Source: Methanothermococcus thermolithotrophicus DSM 2095
Lineage (GTDB): Archaea; AGJL01; Methanococci; Methanococcales; Methanococcaceae
Assembly (NCBI RefSeq): GCF_946463545.1
Contig: NZ_OX296583.1
Coordinates: forward strand, 186,001 to 250,000
Direction of reading: 5' to 3'
DNA length: 64,000 bases
The notes below the pieces were generated by a model. It saw nothing but the letters and a program-made list of their open reading frames with translations, made no database searches and was not told the DNA's origin. Position numbers and translations under genes: made by a program. This document shows positions 50,985 through 57,904 of the stretch, piece after piece; the stretch's first letter is position 1; each line of letters opens with the position of its first letter.

Positions 50985-51188
50985 ATGTCGTTATTGATAA
51001 GAAAACTTTTTTCTTCTAGAGGGCAGCTTAGTTTAGAATTTTCTATTCTTATACTTGCATTAGTCGCTGCCGCTGCAATTTTAGGATATTATATGATTTC
51101 AAGTTCAAAAGAAGTTCAAAAACTCCATATAAACAGCATAAACAAAACCTACAATGCTACAATGGAAAACCTTCAAACAGTGGATTAA
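50985..51188 (+). CDS. Class III signal peptide (type IV pilin-like) protein, 67 residues
   Basis: A short basic N-terminus (MSLLIRKLFSSRG) is followed directly by QLSLEFSILILALVAAAAIL, matching the archaeal class III signal sequence cleaved before Q by EppA. The hydrophobic helix would form the pilus core; only about 30 residues remain outside, with two NxT/NxS-type sequons. Pilin subunits of this size occur in Methanococcus. ATG follows GGGTGGTGAAA. It lies 18 bp before the kinase-like gene; a functional link is not evident. Confidence 0.85.
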   Translation: MSLLIRKLFSSRGQLSLEFSILILALVAAAAILGYYMISSSKEVQKLHINSINKTYNATMENLQTVD

Positions 51189-51206
51189 TTAACTATAGGG
51201 GATAAC

Positions 51207-51761
51207 ATGAAGCTAATAGGGATTACAGGAATGCCAGGCTCTGGAAAGAGTGCAATAAAAGAAATAGCTGAAAAATACGGGATAAAAGTAGTTTCTATGG
51301 GTGACGTAGTTAGACATGAAACAAAAAAGAGAGGATTAGAATTAAACCCTGAAAATGTTGGAAACACGGCGATAAAATTAAGGGAAATGTACGGAAAAGA
51401 GGCCGTAGCAATCCCATGTATCCAATACATTGAAGAACATTATAGGGATGAAGATATCGTTATCATTGAAGGAATCAGGAGTCTTCATGAAGTTATTTAT
51501 TTTAAAAAACACTATCCTCTTGAAATAATTGCAATTCATTCCTCTCCAAAAACTAGATTTAACCGACTAATGGAAAGGAATAGGAAAGATGATACAGCAG
51601 ATTGGGAAAAATTTGTTGAAAGGGACATGAGAGAAATAGAATTCTCCATTGGTGGGGTAATATCGCTGGCTGATTACATGATTATAAACGAAGGTAGCTA
51701 TGAAGAATATCTGAAAGAATTGGAAAAAACCTTGGCTGAAATAATAAAAAATAAAACTTAA
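51207..51761 (+). CDS. UPF0200 P-loop kinase (dephospho-CoA kinase-like)
   Basis: A 184-residue nucleoside/nucleotide kinase fold. [15 protein letters not shown] is the P-loop at residues 5-19; [19 protein letters not shown] and an [10 protein letters not shown] lid-like segment follow. The UPF0200 family resembles dephospho-CoA kinases and adenylate kinases; in archaea its substrate is not settled. ATG follows GGGGATAAC. Confidence 0.85.
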   Translation: MKLIGITGMPGSGKSAIKEIAEKYGIKVVSMGDVVRHETKKRGLELNPENVGNTAIKLREMYGKEAVAIPCIQYIEEHYRDEDIVIIEGIRSLHEVIYFKKHYPLEIIAIHSSPKTRFNRLMERNRKDDTADWEKFVERDMREIEFSIGGVISLADYMIINEGSYEEYLKELEKTLAEIIKNKT

Positions 51762-51778
51762 CAAATAAGTAAAAAAGT

Positions 51779-52019
51779 GAGCCCGGAGGGATTACCACCC
51801 AACCTTTAGAAATCGAAGCAAATCCGAAGGATTTACTGACTCACGAAACCTTCGGTTTCGTCGAGAGGTTGCATCCCAACCCTTTTTAAAAGTGTTGGAT
51901 CCCAAAATCTGAAAGCTTAATCGTCCAACCGAAGTTTCGTCGAACTCACGAAACTTTTTGCATCAAAGCTTTTTTAAAGCTTTGGGTTGGATCCAAAAGT
52001 TACTATAATATAAAAAAAG
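51779..52019. repeat. Palindromic repeat cluster R5, bordered by a copy of the tRNA-Arg 3' end
   Basis: Starts with GAGCCCGGAGGGATT (51779-51793), an exact copy of tRNA-Arg 3'-end sequence at 52021-52035; the A-run before it is copied too. Inside are hairpins GCAAATCC-gaa-GGATTTAC (51818-51836), ACGAAACC-ttc-GGTTTCGT (51843-51861), CCAACCCTTTTT/AAAAGTGTTGG (51876-51898), AAGTTTCGT/ACGAAACTT (51932-51956) and CAAAGCTTT/AAAGCTTTG (51964-51984). About 40 bp around 51868-51906 recur at 55066-55106. Confidence 0.85.
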
Positions 52020-52094
52020 CGAGCCCGGAGGGATTTGAACCCCCGACTACAGGGTCCGAAGCCCTGCGTCCTATCCTGGCTAGACCACGGGCCC
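52020..52094 (-). tRNA. tRNA-Arg (UCG)
   Basis: Minus strand: GGGCCCG pairs with CGGGCTC (one G-U), discriminator G. Anticodon stem CAGGG/CCCTG holds loop CTTCGGA, giving TCG. No CCA encoded. Its 3' 15 bp and the following T-run are duplicated 242 bp downstream (51771-51793). Confidence 0.95.
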
Positions 52095-52284
52095 AAAAAT
52101 AGATATACCATGTTTCATGTTTAAACTACTGCATGGATATTTTATTGCATTATGTTTCTATGAGCTCCTTATTTAAAAGATACCATATGCCATATGTGTT
52201 ATTTAGTATATAAATATTTTAGTCACAATAATAACTTTTTAATGGGATATGCACATTTAAGTCATTTACTACTATGGTGGTTAG

Positions 52285-52656
52285 GTGAGAGAACTTCTAT
52301 TAATAGGTATTGGAGGATTTTTTGGAGCAATGCTTAGATATTTAATAAGTGGTATATTGCCTACAAAATTTGGGTTGCCAACTGGAACGATGATGGTAAA
52401 CCTTATAGGGAGTTTTTTAGTAGGCATTATTATGTATTCCTCAATGTTTTTTCAAATTTCTCCAGAATCGAGGTTGTTTATTATCACAGGATTCTGTGGG
52501 GCCTTAACAACGTTTTCAACGTTTAGTTATGAAACCTTTTCATTGATCGAACATGGGTATATAATAAAATCTGGGTTAAATATAGTTTTGAACCTATTTG
52601 GATGCCTCTTTATGATTTACTTAGGGAGAGCATTCTCTTTTATTCTCTTTGGGTGA
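52285..52656 (+). CDS. crcB: CrcB/Fluc fluoride channel
   Basis: A 123-residue protein with four membrane segments: IGIGGFFGAMLRYLIS near the start (conserved GGxxGAxxRY), GLPTGTMMVNLIGSFLVG near residue 35, and GFCGALTTFSTFSYE near 75, the Fluc Phe-box and Na+-site region. It exports fluoride as a dimer. Start is GTG at 52285 with GGTGG upstream. The stop lies inside a family A repeat unit. No fluoride riboswitch pattern was seen upstream. A DUF190 gene, its frequent partner, lies downstream. Confidence 0.93.
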   Translation: MRELLLIGIGGFFGAMLRYLISGILPTKFGLPTGTMMVNLIGSFLVGIIMYSSMFFQISPESRLFIITGFCGALTTFSTFSYETFSLIEHGYIIKSGLNIVLNLFGCLFMIYLGRAFSFILFG

Positions 52657-52880
52657 TTGAACAAAAACCGTTAGGTTTTTGTAACTCACCTTCACTACTC
52701 GACGAAACCGAAGGTTTCGTGAGTCTTAACGAAAACCTTTCAGGTTTTCGTAAGTCAGCGAATTTTTTGAAATTCGCTTCGACTCGACAAAAATTCAAAG
52801 AATTTCTGTGAGTCAGCGAATCCAAAGGATTCGCTTCGACAGCAAATTTCAAAGAAATTTGCTTCGACGTTCAGGTGATT
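52650..52880 (+). repeat. Palindromic repeat array R6: seven hairpins between crcB and the DUF190 gene
   Basis: A family A unit (GGTGATTGAAC, hairpin 52661-52682, AACTCACCTTCACTAC) is interrupted at 52699-52868 by six more hairpins: 52702-52720, 52729-52751, 52758-52777, 52787-52809, 52816-52834 and 52842-52862. Stems are 8-10 bp with 3-4 nt loops (gaa, ttc, aaa). Linkers alternate GAGTCA-type and TTCGAC-type. After 52868 the family A unit resumes (GTTCAGGTGAT) and supplies the ribosome site of the next gene. Confidence 0.9.
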
Positions 52881-52882
52881 TT

Positions 52883-53203
52883 ATGGAGATTATACCTGCT
52901 AAATTATTAAGAATATACTTAAAAGAGGAAGATAAATACGAGAAAGAACCGTTGCTTGAGTTAATAGTAAAAATACTTAAAAAAAATAATGTATCTGGAG
53001 TAACTGTCCTAAGGGGGCTATATGGTCATGGAATGAGAGGAACTTCTAGAATTGATATAATTAGGCTTTCTATGAATTTACCAATAGTAATTGAGTGTGT
53101 AGAGTACGAAGATAAATTGATGAAGATTCTACCAAAAATAACCGACATTATAGGCGAAAATGGGCTTATACACATACTTGATGTAGAAGTAGTAAAAAAA
53201 TAA
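52883..53203 (+). CDS. DUF190 protein, partner of CrcB
   Basis: A 106-residue protein of the DUF190 (COG1993) family: AKLLRIYLKEEDKYEKEPLLELIV, GVTVLRGLYGHGMRG and IIRLSMNLPIVIECVEYEDKL. It has a PII-like ferredoxin fold and is often fused to or beside CrcB fluoride channels, suggesting a regulatory or ligand-binding role. The ATG at 52883 uses an AGGTGAT ribosome site contributed by the repeat array. The frame is open further upstream only through the repeats. Confidence 0.88.
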   Translation: MEIIPAKLLRIYLKEEDKYEKEPLLELIVKILKKNNVSGVTVLRGLYGHGMRGTSRIDIIRLSMNLPIVIECVEYEDKLMKILPKITDIIGENGLIHILDVEVVKK

Positions 53204-53242
53204 TATATTTTATAACGGTCGTAATTTACTAGTTTAATTTCC

Positions 53243-53345
53243 GGTGATTGAATGAAAACCTAAACGGTTTTCATAGCTCACCTTACACTTCGTTCAGGTG
53301 ATTAAACGAAACCTACGGTTTCGTAGCTCACCTTCACTACGTTCA
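53243..53345 (+). repeat. Two tandem family A palindromic units, R7
   Basis: Unit 1 (53243-53296) and unit 2 (53297-53345) each read GGTGATTRAA, a hairpin (GAAAACC/GGTTTTC; CGAAACC-tac-GGTTTCG), TAGCTCACC and then CTTCGTTCA or CTACGTTCA. They end directly in GGTGATATT-ATG, so a third GGTGAT acts as the ribosome site for tfrA. Confidence 0.88.
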
Positions 53346-53354
53346 GGTGATATT

Positions 53355-54950
53355 ATGATAACTGATGTTTTAATTATTGGTGGCGGAGGAGCAGCAGCCA
53401 GAGCTGCGATAGAGTGTAGTAACAAAAATGTTGTTGTGGCAGTTAAAGGACTCTTTGGAAAAAGTGGATGTACAGTAATGGCAGAAGGCGGATATAACGC
53501 AGTCTTTAATCCAGAGGATAGTTTTGAAAAACATTTTTATGACACCATGAAAGGTGGAGGATTTATAAACAATCCAAAACTTGTAGAAATCCTTATAAAA
53601 AACGCTCCAAAAGAGCTTAAAAACTTAGAAAAATTTGGATGTATTTTTGATAGAACTGAAGAAGGTAAAGTGGCTCAAAGGCCATTTGGTGGTCAAAGCT
53701 TTAATAGAACATGCTACAGTGGAGATAGAACCGGCCATGAAATTATTAGCGGTTTAATGGAATATATAAATAGATTGGATAAGGTAGATATCAAAGAAGA
53801 TGTAATGGCCGTTAAGCTCATAGTCAAAGACAACCGTTGTTATGGAGCAATATTCTTGGACTTAATCAATGGAAACTTGTTTCCAATTTATGCCAAGGCT
53901 ACAATACTTGCTACAGGTGGGGCAGGACAGCTCTACCCAATAACATCAAATCCTATTCAAAAAGTTGGAGATGGTTTTGCAATTGCATACAATGAAGGTG
54001 TTGAATTAATCGATATGGAAATGGTTCAATTCCACCCAACAGGTATGGTAGGAACTGGAATTTTAGTTACTGAAGCAGTTAGGGGGGAAGGCGGAATACT
54101 GTACAACAGCAATAAAGAACGATTCATGAAAAATTATGACAAAGAAAAAATGGAGCTCTCCACAAGAGACGTTGTAGCCAGAGCAATATATACAGAAATA
54201 AAGGAAGGAAGAGGCATAAACGGTGGAGTATATTTGGATGTTAGTCATTTAGACGATAGGATTATTGAGGAAAGACTAGAAACCATGTTTAGTCAGTTTT
54301 TAGATGTTGGAATTGATATAAGAAAAGAACCTATGATCGTAGCTCCTACTGCTCACCACTTCATGGGAGGAATTAAGATAAACGAAAAATGTGAAAGTAA
54401 CATTGCTGGATTGTTTGCCTGTGGTGAGGTAGCAGGAGGAATCCATGGAGCAAATAGACTTGGAGGAAATGCCCTTGCAGATACCCAGGTTTTTGGAGCA
54501 ATAGCCGGAAGATATGCCAGTGAATTTGCTGAGAACCACGATTTTAACCTATCAAAAGTTAAGGAACTAACAAATAATATCATACAAAACCTTGAGGGCG
54601 AATTCAAAGAAAGAGGAGAAAACGCCCATGAGTCCATTGAAAAATTGAGAAATATTATGTGGAATTATGTATCCATAGTTAGAGATGAAAAAGGCTTGGA
54701 ACAGGCTTTAAAAGAAATAAAAGGTTTGAAAAATAAGAAAATATCTGTAAATGGAACTGTTGACGTTCAGAAATACTTTGAACTTAAAAACATGCTTCAA
54801 GTTGCTGAAATTGTAACAAAATGTGCATTGATAAGAAAAGAAAGCAGAGGAGCACATTGCAGGTCAGATTATCCTGAAACCTTAGAAGAATGGAAAGGAA
54901 ACTTGGTAGCAAATAAAAAAGAAATAAAATTCATAAAATTGAATCATTAA
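53355..54950 (+). CDS. tfrA: Thiol:fumarate reductase subunit A (flavoprotein)
   Basis: A 531-residue fumarate reductase/succinate dehydrogenase flavoprotein. VLIIGGGGAAARAAIE binds FAD; GLFGKSGCTVMAEGGYNAV near 35 (covalent-FAD type region), FHPTGMVGTGILVTEAVRGEGG, STRDVVARAI, HHFMGGIKIN, LFACGEVAGGIHGANRLGGNALADTQVFG and the C-terminal RGAHCRSDYPE are intact. In methanogens TfrAB reduces fumarate with coenzymes M and B, giving succinate and heterodisulfide. TfrB is not adjacent here. Start ATG 53355 follows AGGTGATATT; the frame is open further up only through the repeat units. Confidence 0.92.
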   Translation: MITDVLIIGGGGAAARAAIECSNKNVVVAVKGLFGKSGCTVMAEGGYNAVFNPEDSFEKHFYDTMKGGGFINNPKLVEILIKNAPKELKNLEKFGCIFDRTEEGKVAQRPFGGQSFNRTCYSGDRTGHEIISGLMEYINRLDKVDIKEDVMAVKLIVKDNRCYGAIFLDLINGNLFPIYAKATILATGGAGQLYPITSNPIQKVGDGFAIAYNEGVELIDMEMVQFHPTGMVGTGILVTEAVRGEGGILYNSNKERFMKNYDKEKMELSTRDVVARAIYTEIKEGRGINGGVYLDVSHLDDRIIEERLETMFSQFLDVGIDIRKEPMIVAPTAHHFMGGIKINEKCESNIAGLFACGEVAGGIHGANRLGGNALADTQVFGAIAGRYASEFAENHDFNLSKVKELTNNIIQNLEGEFKERGENAHESIEKLRNIMWNYVSIVRDEKGLEQALKEIKGLKNKKISVNGTVDVQKYFELKNMLQVAEIVTKCALIRKESRGAHCRSDYPETLEEWKGNLVANKKEIKFIKLNH

Positions 54951-54998
54951 TAATAATAATCATCAATATTCTTTTTAAATTATATCTTCACTTCTTTA

Positions 54999-55281
54999 GA
55001 TATTCTTTTAGCACTTCTAACAATCCTACACATCCTGTAATCGTACATGGGCAACCTTTAGAAAAGGTTGCATCCCAACCCTTTTTAAAAAGTGTTGGAT
55101 CCCAAAGTTTGCATCCAAGCTTTTTTAAAGCTTGGTTAGAAAAGGTTGCATCGAAACTTAGGGAATATCTCTCTTTAGATATTCTTTTAGCACTTCTAAC
55201 AATCCTACACATCCTGTAATCGTACATGGGCAACCTTTAGAAAAGGTTGCATCGAAAATTATAAAATATCTCACTTTGTTC
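54999..55281 (-). repeat. Cluster R8: duplicated 3' ends of the DUF1786 gene with palindromes between
   Basis: The 44-bp end of the next gene (55282-55325) recurs at 55179-55222 and 54999-55042 with few changes. The two outer copies stay identical for about 75 bp, through GCAACCTTT-aga-AAAGGTTGC. Between them lie CCAACCCTTTTT/AAAAAGTGTTGG and CCAAGCTTT/AAAGCTTGG hairpins shared with R5. The outermost copy still encodes TGCVGLLEVLKEYLKK followed by TGA. Confidence 0.88.
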
Positions 55282-56284
55282 GATATTTTTTTAGCACTTC
55301 TAACAATCCTACACATCCTGTAATCATCACATCGCCACCGGGATATGCATATTCTCCGTATTTTTTAAATAATGCTCTGTTTGGTCCTGCAATTAAAACT
55401 GTTTCAGGTTCTATTTTATCCAATACTGTTGCACCATGACCCTTGTCATTGAATATTTCCTCATTTGTCAGAGCTCCGTTGGATAACTTTTCAACAATCT
55501 CTTTTAATTTTTCAGGTGTTAAAAGTCTAGTATGGTGTTCAAAAAGACCTTTTATTTTTCCATCTTTTATTGAAACCCCTAACGTGTGGCCATTTCCAAT
55601 ATCGAGACCTACAAACTCTTTTATATCATTTTCATTTGCATAACTTAAAATACCGCAAATTGAAGCTACCTTACTGTCCATTACAATACCATTATATTTA
55701 TTTTCCCTTAAAGTTTCCAATACTGTATCGAATCTTGAAAAATAACCTACTTTATTGTTTTTACCATCAAAATAAAAATCATAAGGATTATCTGTTTCCT
55801 TCAGCCTTTCTTCAAAGTATTTAAACCTTGTAATTCTGTCACTTTGTCCCTTAACAAAACCATGATCCTGGCATGCCACACATACAAAATCTGGTTTAAA
55901 TTCTTCCCCAAACGATGAGAATATATTTTTTAGCATTTCAAAGTCCAAATCTCCAAAAATAACGTTTGGATTATCTATTTTTTCCTTAATGACTATTCCC
56001 CTGGCAGTTACTTCTTCTAAATCGTCCCTAATAGTTCTTGCCGCACTTTTGGAAATCTCAACTTTAAATCCTTTTTTCATGTGCTGCATAACGGCATGAG
56101 CTACAGGGCCTCCCCCCATTATTTTTCCATCTATTCTAAGATCTTCGTTTATTCCTTTTATTTTATTTGCAATTATTGTTGTTGGAGATGGAAGAATAAG
56201 TTTTATAGAATTTTCAATATTTTTGTTGTTGTAGTACAAAATATCCTGAGTCCCCTTCCCAATATCTATGCAAAGAACATTCAT
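55271..56284 (-). CDS. DUF1786 (COG4012) protein with actin-like ATPase fold
   Basis: A 337-residue protein with two ASKHA-type phosphate loops, VLCIDIGKGTQDIL at the start and FVGLDIGNGHTLGVSI near residue 225, and IAGPNRALFKKYG near 305. Methanogen homologues are listed as DUF1786, sometimes annotated loosely as PFL-activase-related; function unknown. The C-terminus (VLKKYRTK) differs from the KEYLKK endings of the two duplicate copies beyond the stop, so the original end may have been displaced by the repeat. ATG follows AAGGTGGTTCT. Confidence 0.8.
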   Translation of the reverse strand: MNVLCIDIGKGTQDILYYNNKNIENSIKLILPSPTTIIANKIKGINEDLRIDGKIMGGGPVAHAVMQHMKKGFKVEISKSAARTIRDDLEEVTARGIVIKEKIDNPNVIFGDLDFEMLKNIFSSFGEEFKPDFVCVACQDHGFVKGQSDRITRFKYFEERLKETDNPYDFYFDGKNNKVGYFSRFDTVLETLRENKYNGIVMDSKVASICGILSYANENDIKEFVGLDIGNGHTLGVSIKDGKIKGLFEHHTRLLTPEKLKEIVEKLSNGALTNEEIFNDKGHGATVLDKIEPETVLIAGPNRALFKKYGEYAYPGGDVMITGCVGLLEVLKKYRTK

Positions 56285-56580
56285 AGAACCACCTTAAAGT
56301 TGATAATTAAAATATATGATTAAATATACTATTTTTTAATGAAATTTATTTACACTAAGGTTTTAATATTTAACGGTTATTAACTGATTACTAGTTATAT
56401 ATGGATTGTTCTATGAATGTATGGTGGTGTACGTTACACGAAATAATAAATAATAAATAAAATTTATTTTAATTGTTTTATTTGTTAAATTAAACAATAT
56501 GATGGTTTTTTAATTTTAGATGGAACTGTTTAAAAACTAAATAGCTAATATTACACATTCAATATACAAAAGGTGAAAAA
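56285..56580. other. 296-bp divergent intergenic region, no gene seen
   Basis: Between DUF1786 (minus) and gatD (plus). It is AT-rich, with poly-A/T tracts and TATA-like words such as AGTTATATATGG near 56393-56404. No open frame or clear repeat. Confidence 0.45.
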
Positions 56581-57828
56581 ATGGATGTTGGAGACCTTGT
56601 AGAAATTCATACCGAGGGCACTAAATACACTGGAACAATTATGCCTTCACTTGATGAAAACACGATAGTAATCAAAATGACCAATGGTTATAACGTTGGA
56701 ATATCAAAGGAAAAAATCAAAAAAATTGAAATTATCGAAAAAGGGGAACAGCCAAAGTATGAGCTCCCACCACTTAAGATTTCAAAAGATCCAAATTTAA
56801 AGAATATCTCTATTTTATCTACTGGAGGTACTGTAGCTTCAAGAGTGGATTATAAAACAGGTGCAGTACATCCAGCATTTACTGCAGATGATTTAATAAG
56901 GGCAGTCCCTGAACTTTTGGAAGTTGCCAATATCAAAGGTAAGGCGATATTAAACATATTAAGCGAAAATATGACTCCAAAATATTGGAAAATGATTGCC
57001 GAGGAAATAAAAAAAGAAATAGAAAATGGGGCAGATGGGATTGTTATAGCTCATGGTACCGACACCATGCACTACACTGCAGCGGCATTATCCTTCATGA
57101 TAGATGCAGATGTCCCAATAATTATGGTAGGAGCTCAGAGGAGTAGCGATAGACCTTCTTCAGATTCTGCGTTAAACTTAATAAGTGCGGTAAAAGCTGC
57201 AACAGAACCTATAAAGGGAGTTTATGTAGTAATGCATGGAGAAATGAACGATTCTTTCTGTTATTTACATGAAGGTTTAAAGGTTAGAAAACTCCATTCA
57301 TCAAGAAGGGACGCATTTAAATCTGTAAATACAATCCCTGTTGCAAAGATTGATCCATTTACAAAAGAGATAGAGTATTTAAGAGAGCCAAAAAAACAGA
57401 AAAACGGTAAAAATGTATCAATAAACACCAATTTAGAGGAAAAAGTAGCTTTAATCAAGATCTATCCCGGAATCGATAAAGAGATATTCAAATTCTATGT
57501 TGATAAGGGATACAAAGGCATCGTAATTGAAGGAACTGGTTTAGGGCATACACCAGAAACTATTTTTGATGGAATAAAATATGCGGTAGAAAACGATGTT
57601 TTAGTGGCAATGACTACTCAAACAATTAACGGAAGAGTAAATATGAACGTTTATTCAAATGGAAGGGAACTCCAAAAACTGGGAGTTATTGGATGTGAAG
57701 ACATGCTTCCAGAAGTTGCATTAGTTAAAATGATGTATCTTTTAGGGAACTACGATCTTGAAGAAGCTAAAAAACTAATCTGCAAAAATTTAGTAGGGGA
57801 AATTAAACAAAATCAAATGATTTTGTAG
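56581..57828 (+). CDS. gatD: Glu-tRNA(Gln) amidotransferase subunit D
   Basis: A 415-residue asparaginase-like subunit of the archaeal GatDE. An N-terminal beta-barrel domain (1-70) precedes the L-asparaginase fold: [14 protein letters not shown] (catalytic Thr near residue 83), [19 protein letters not shown] with the second Thr and Asp near 160, and [10 protein letters not shown]. It frees ammonia from glutamine for GatE to amidate Glu-tRNA(Gln). The final residues (IKQNQMIL) are encoded by a palindrome (57808-57828). gatE follows after 76 bp. Confidence 0.95.
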   Translation: MDVGDLVEIHTEGTKYTGTIMPSLDENTIVIKMTNGYNVGISKEKIKKIEIIEKGEQPKYELPPLKISKDPNLKNISILSTGGTVASRVDYKTGAVHPAFTADDLIRAVPELLEVANIKGKAILNILSENMTPKYWKMIAEEIKKEIENGADGIVIAHGTDTMHYTAAALSFMIDADVPIIMVGAQRSSDRPSSDSALNLISAVKAATEPIKGVYVVMHGEMNDSFCYLHEGLKVRKLHSSRRDAFKSVNTIPVAKIDPFTKEIEYLREPKKQKNGKNVSINTNLEEKVALIKIYPGIDKEIFKFYVDKGYKGIVIEGTGLGHTPETIFDGIKYAVENDVLVAMTTQTINGRVNMNVYSNGRELQKLGVIGCEDMLPEVALVKMMYLLGNYDLEEAKKLICKNLVGEIKQNQMIL

Positions 57829-57862
57829 CTCTTCGCTCACTTCGTTCGCTCCGATTAAAGAA
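57805..57862 (+). repeat. Family A palindromic unit R9 at the gatD 3' end
   Basis: ATTAAACAAAATC-aaat-GATTTTGTAGCTC followed by CTCACTTCGTTCGCTCC. It has the same order as units R7 and R3 (ATTRAAC, hairpin, TAGCTC, CTTCGTTC). The gatD stop TAG lies in the TAGCTC word. Confidence 0.75.
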
Positions 57863-57904
57863 TTTACCCCTCCTTCATGTTAAATAACAGTTATTGGTGA
57901 TATT

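Noticed and set aside
52095-52284. Fluoride riboswitch upstream of crcB
   Set aside because: I looked for the pseudoknot pattern and did not find it.
52602-52852. Open frames on both strands across the hairpin array
   Set aside because: They arise from the palindromes; the peptides only mirror the repeat words.
52650-52880. CRISPR array
   Set aside because: No constant repeat with unique spacers of fixed length; stems differ and linkers are only 6-7 bp. No cas genes in the window.
54988-55233. An 81-residue minus-strand frame after the DUF1786 gene
   Set aside because: It is stitched from duplicated gene ends and palindromes; no start signal or independent family.
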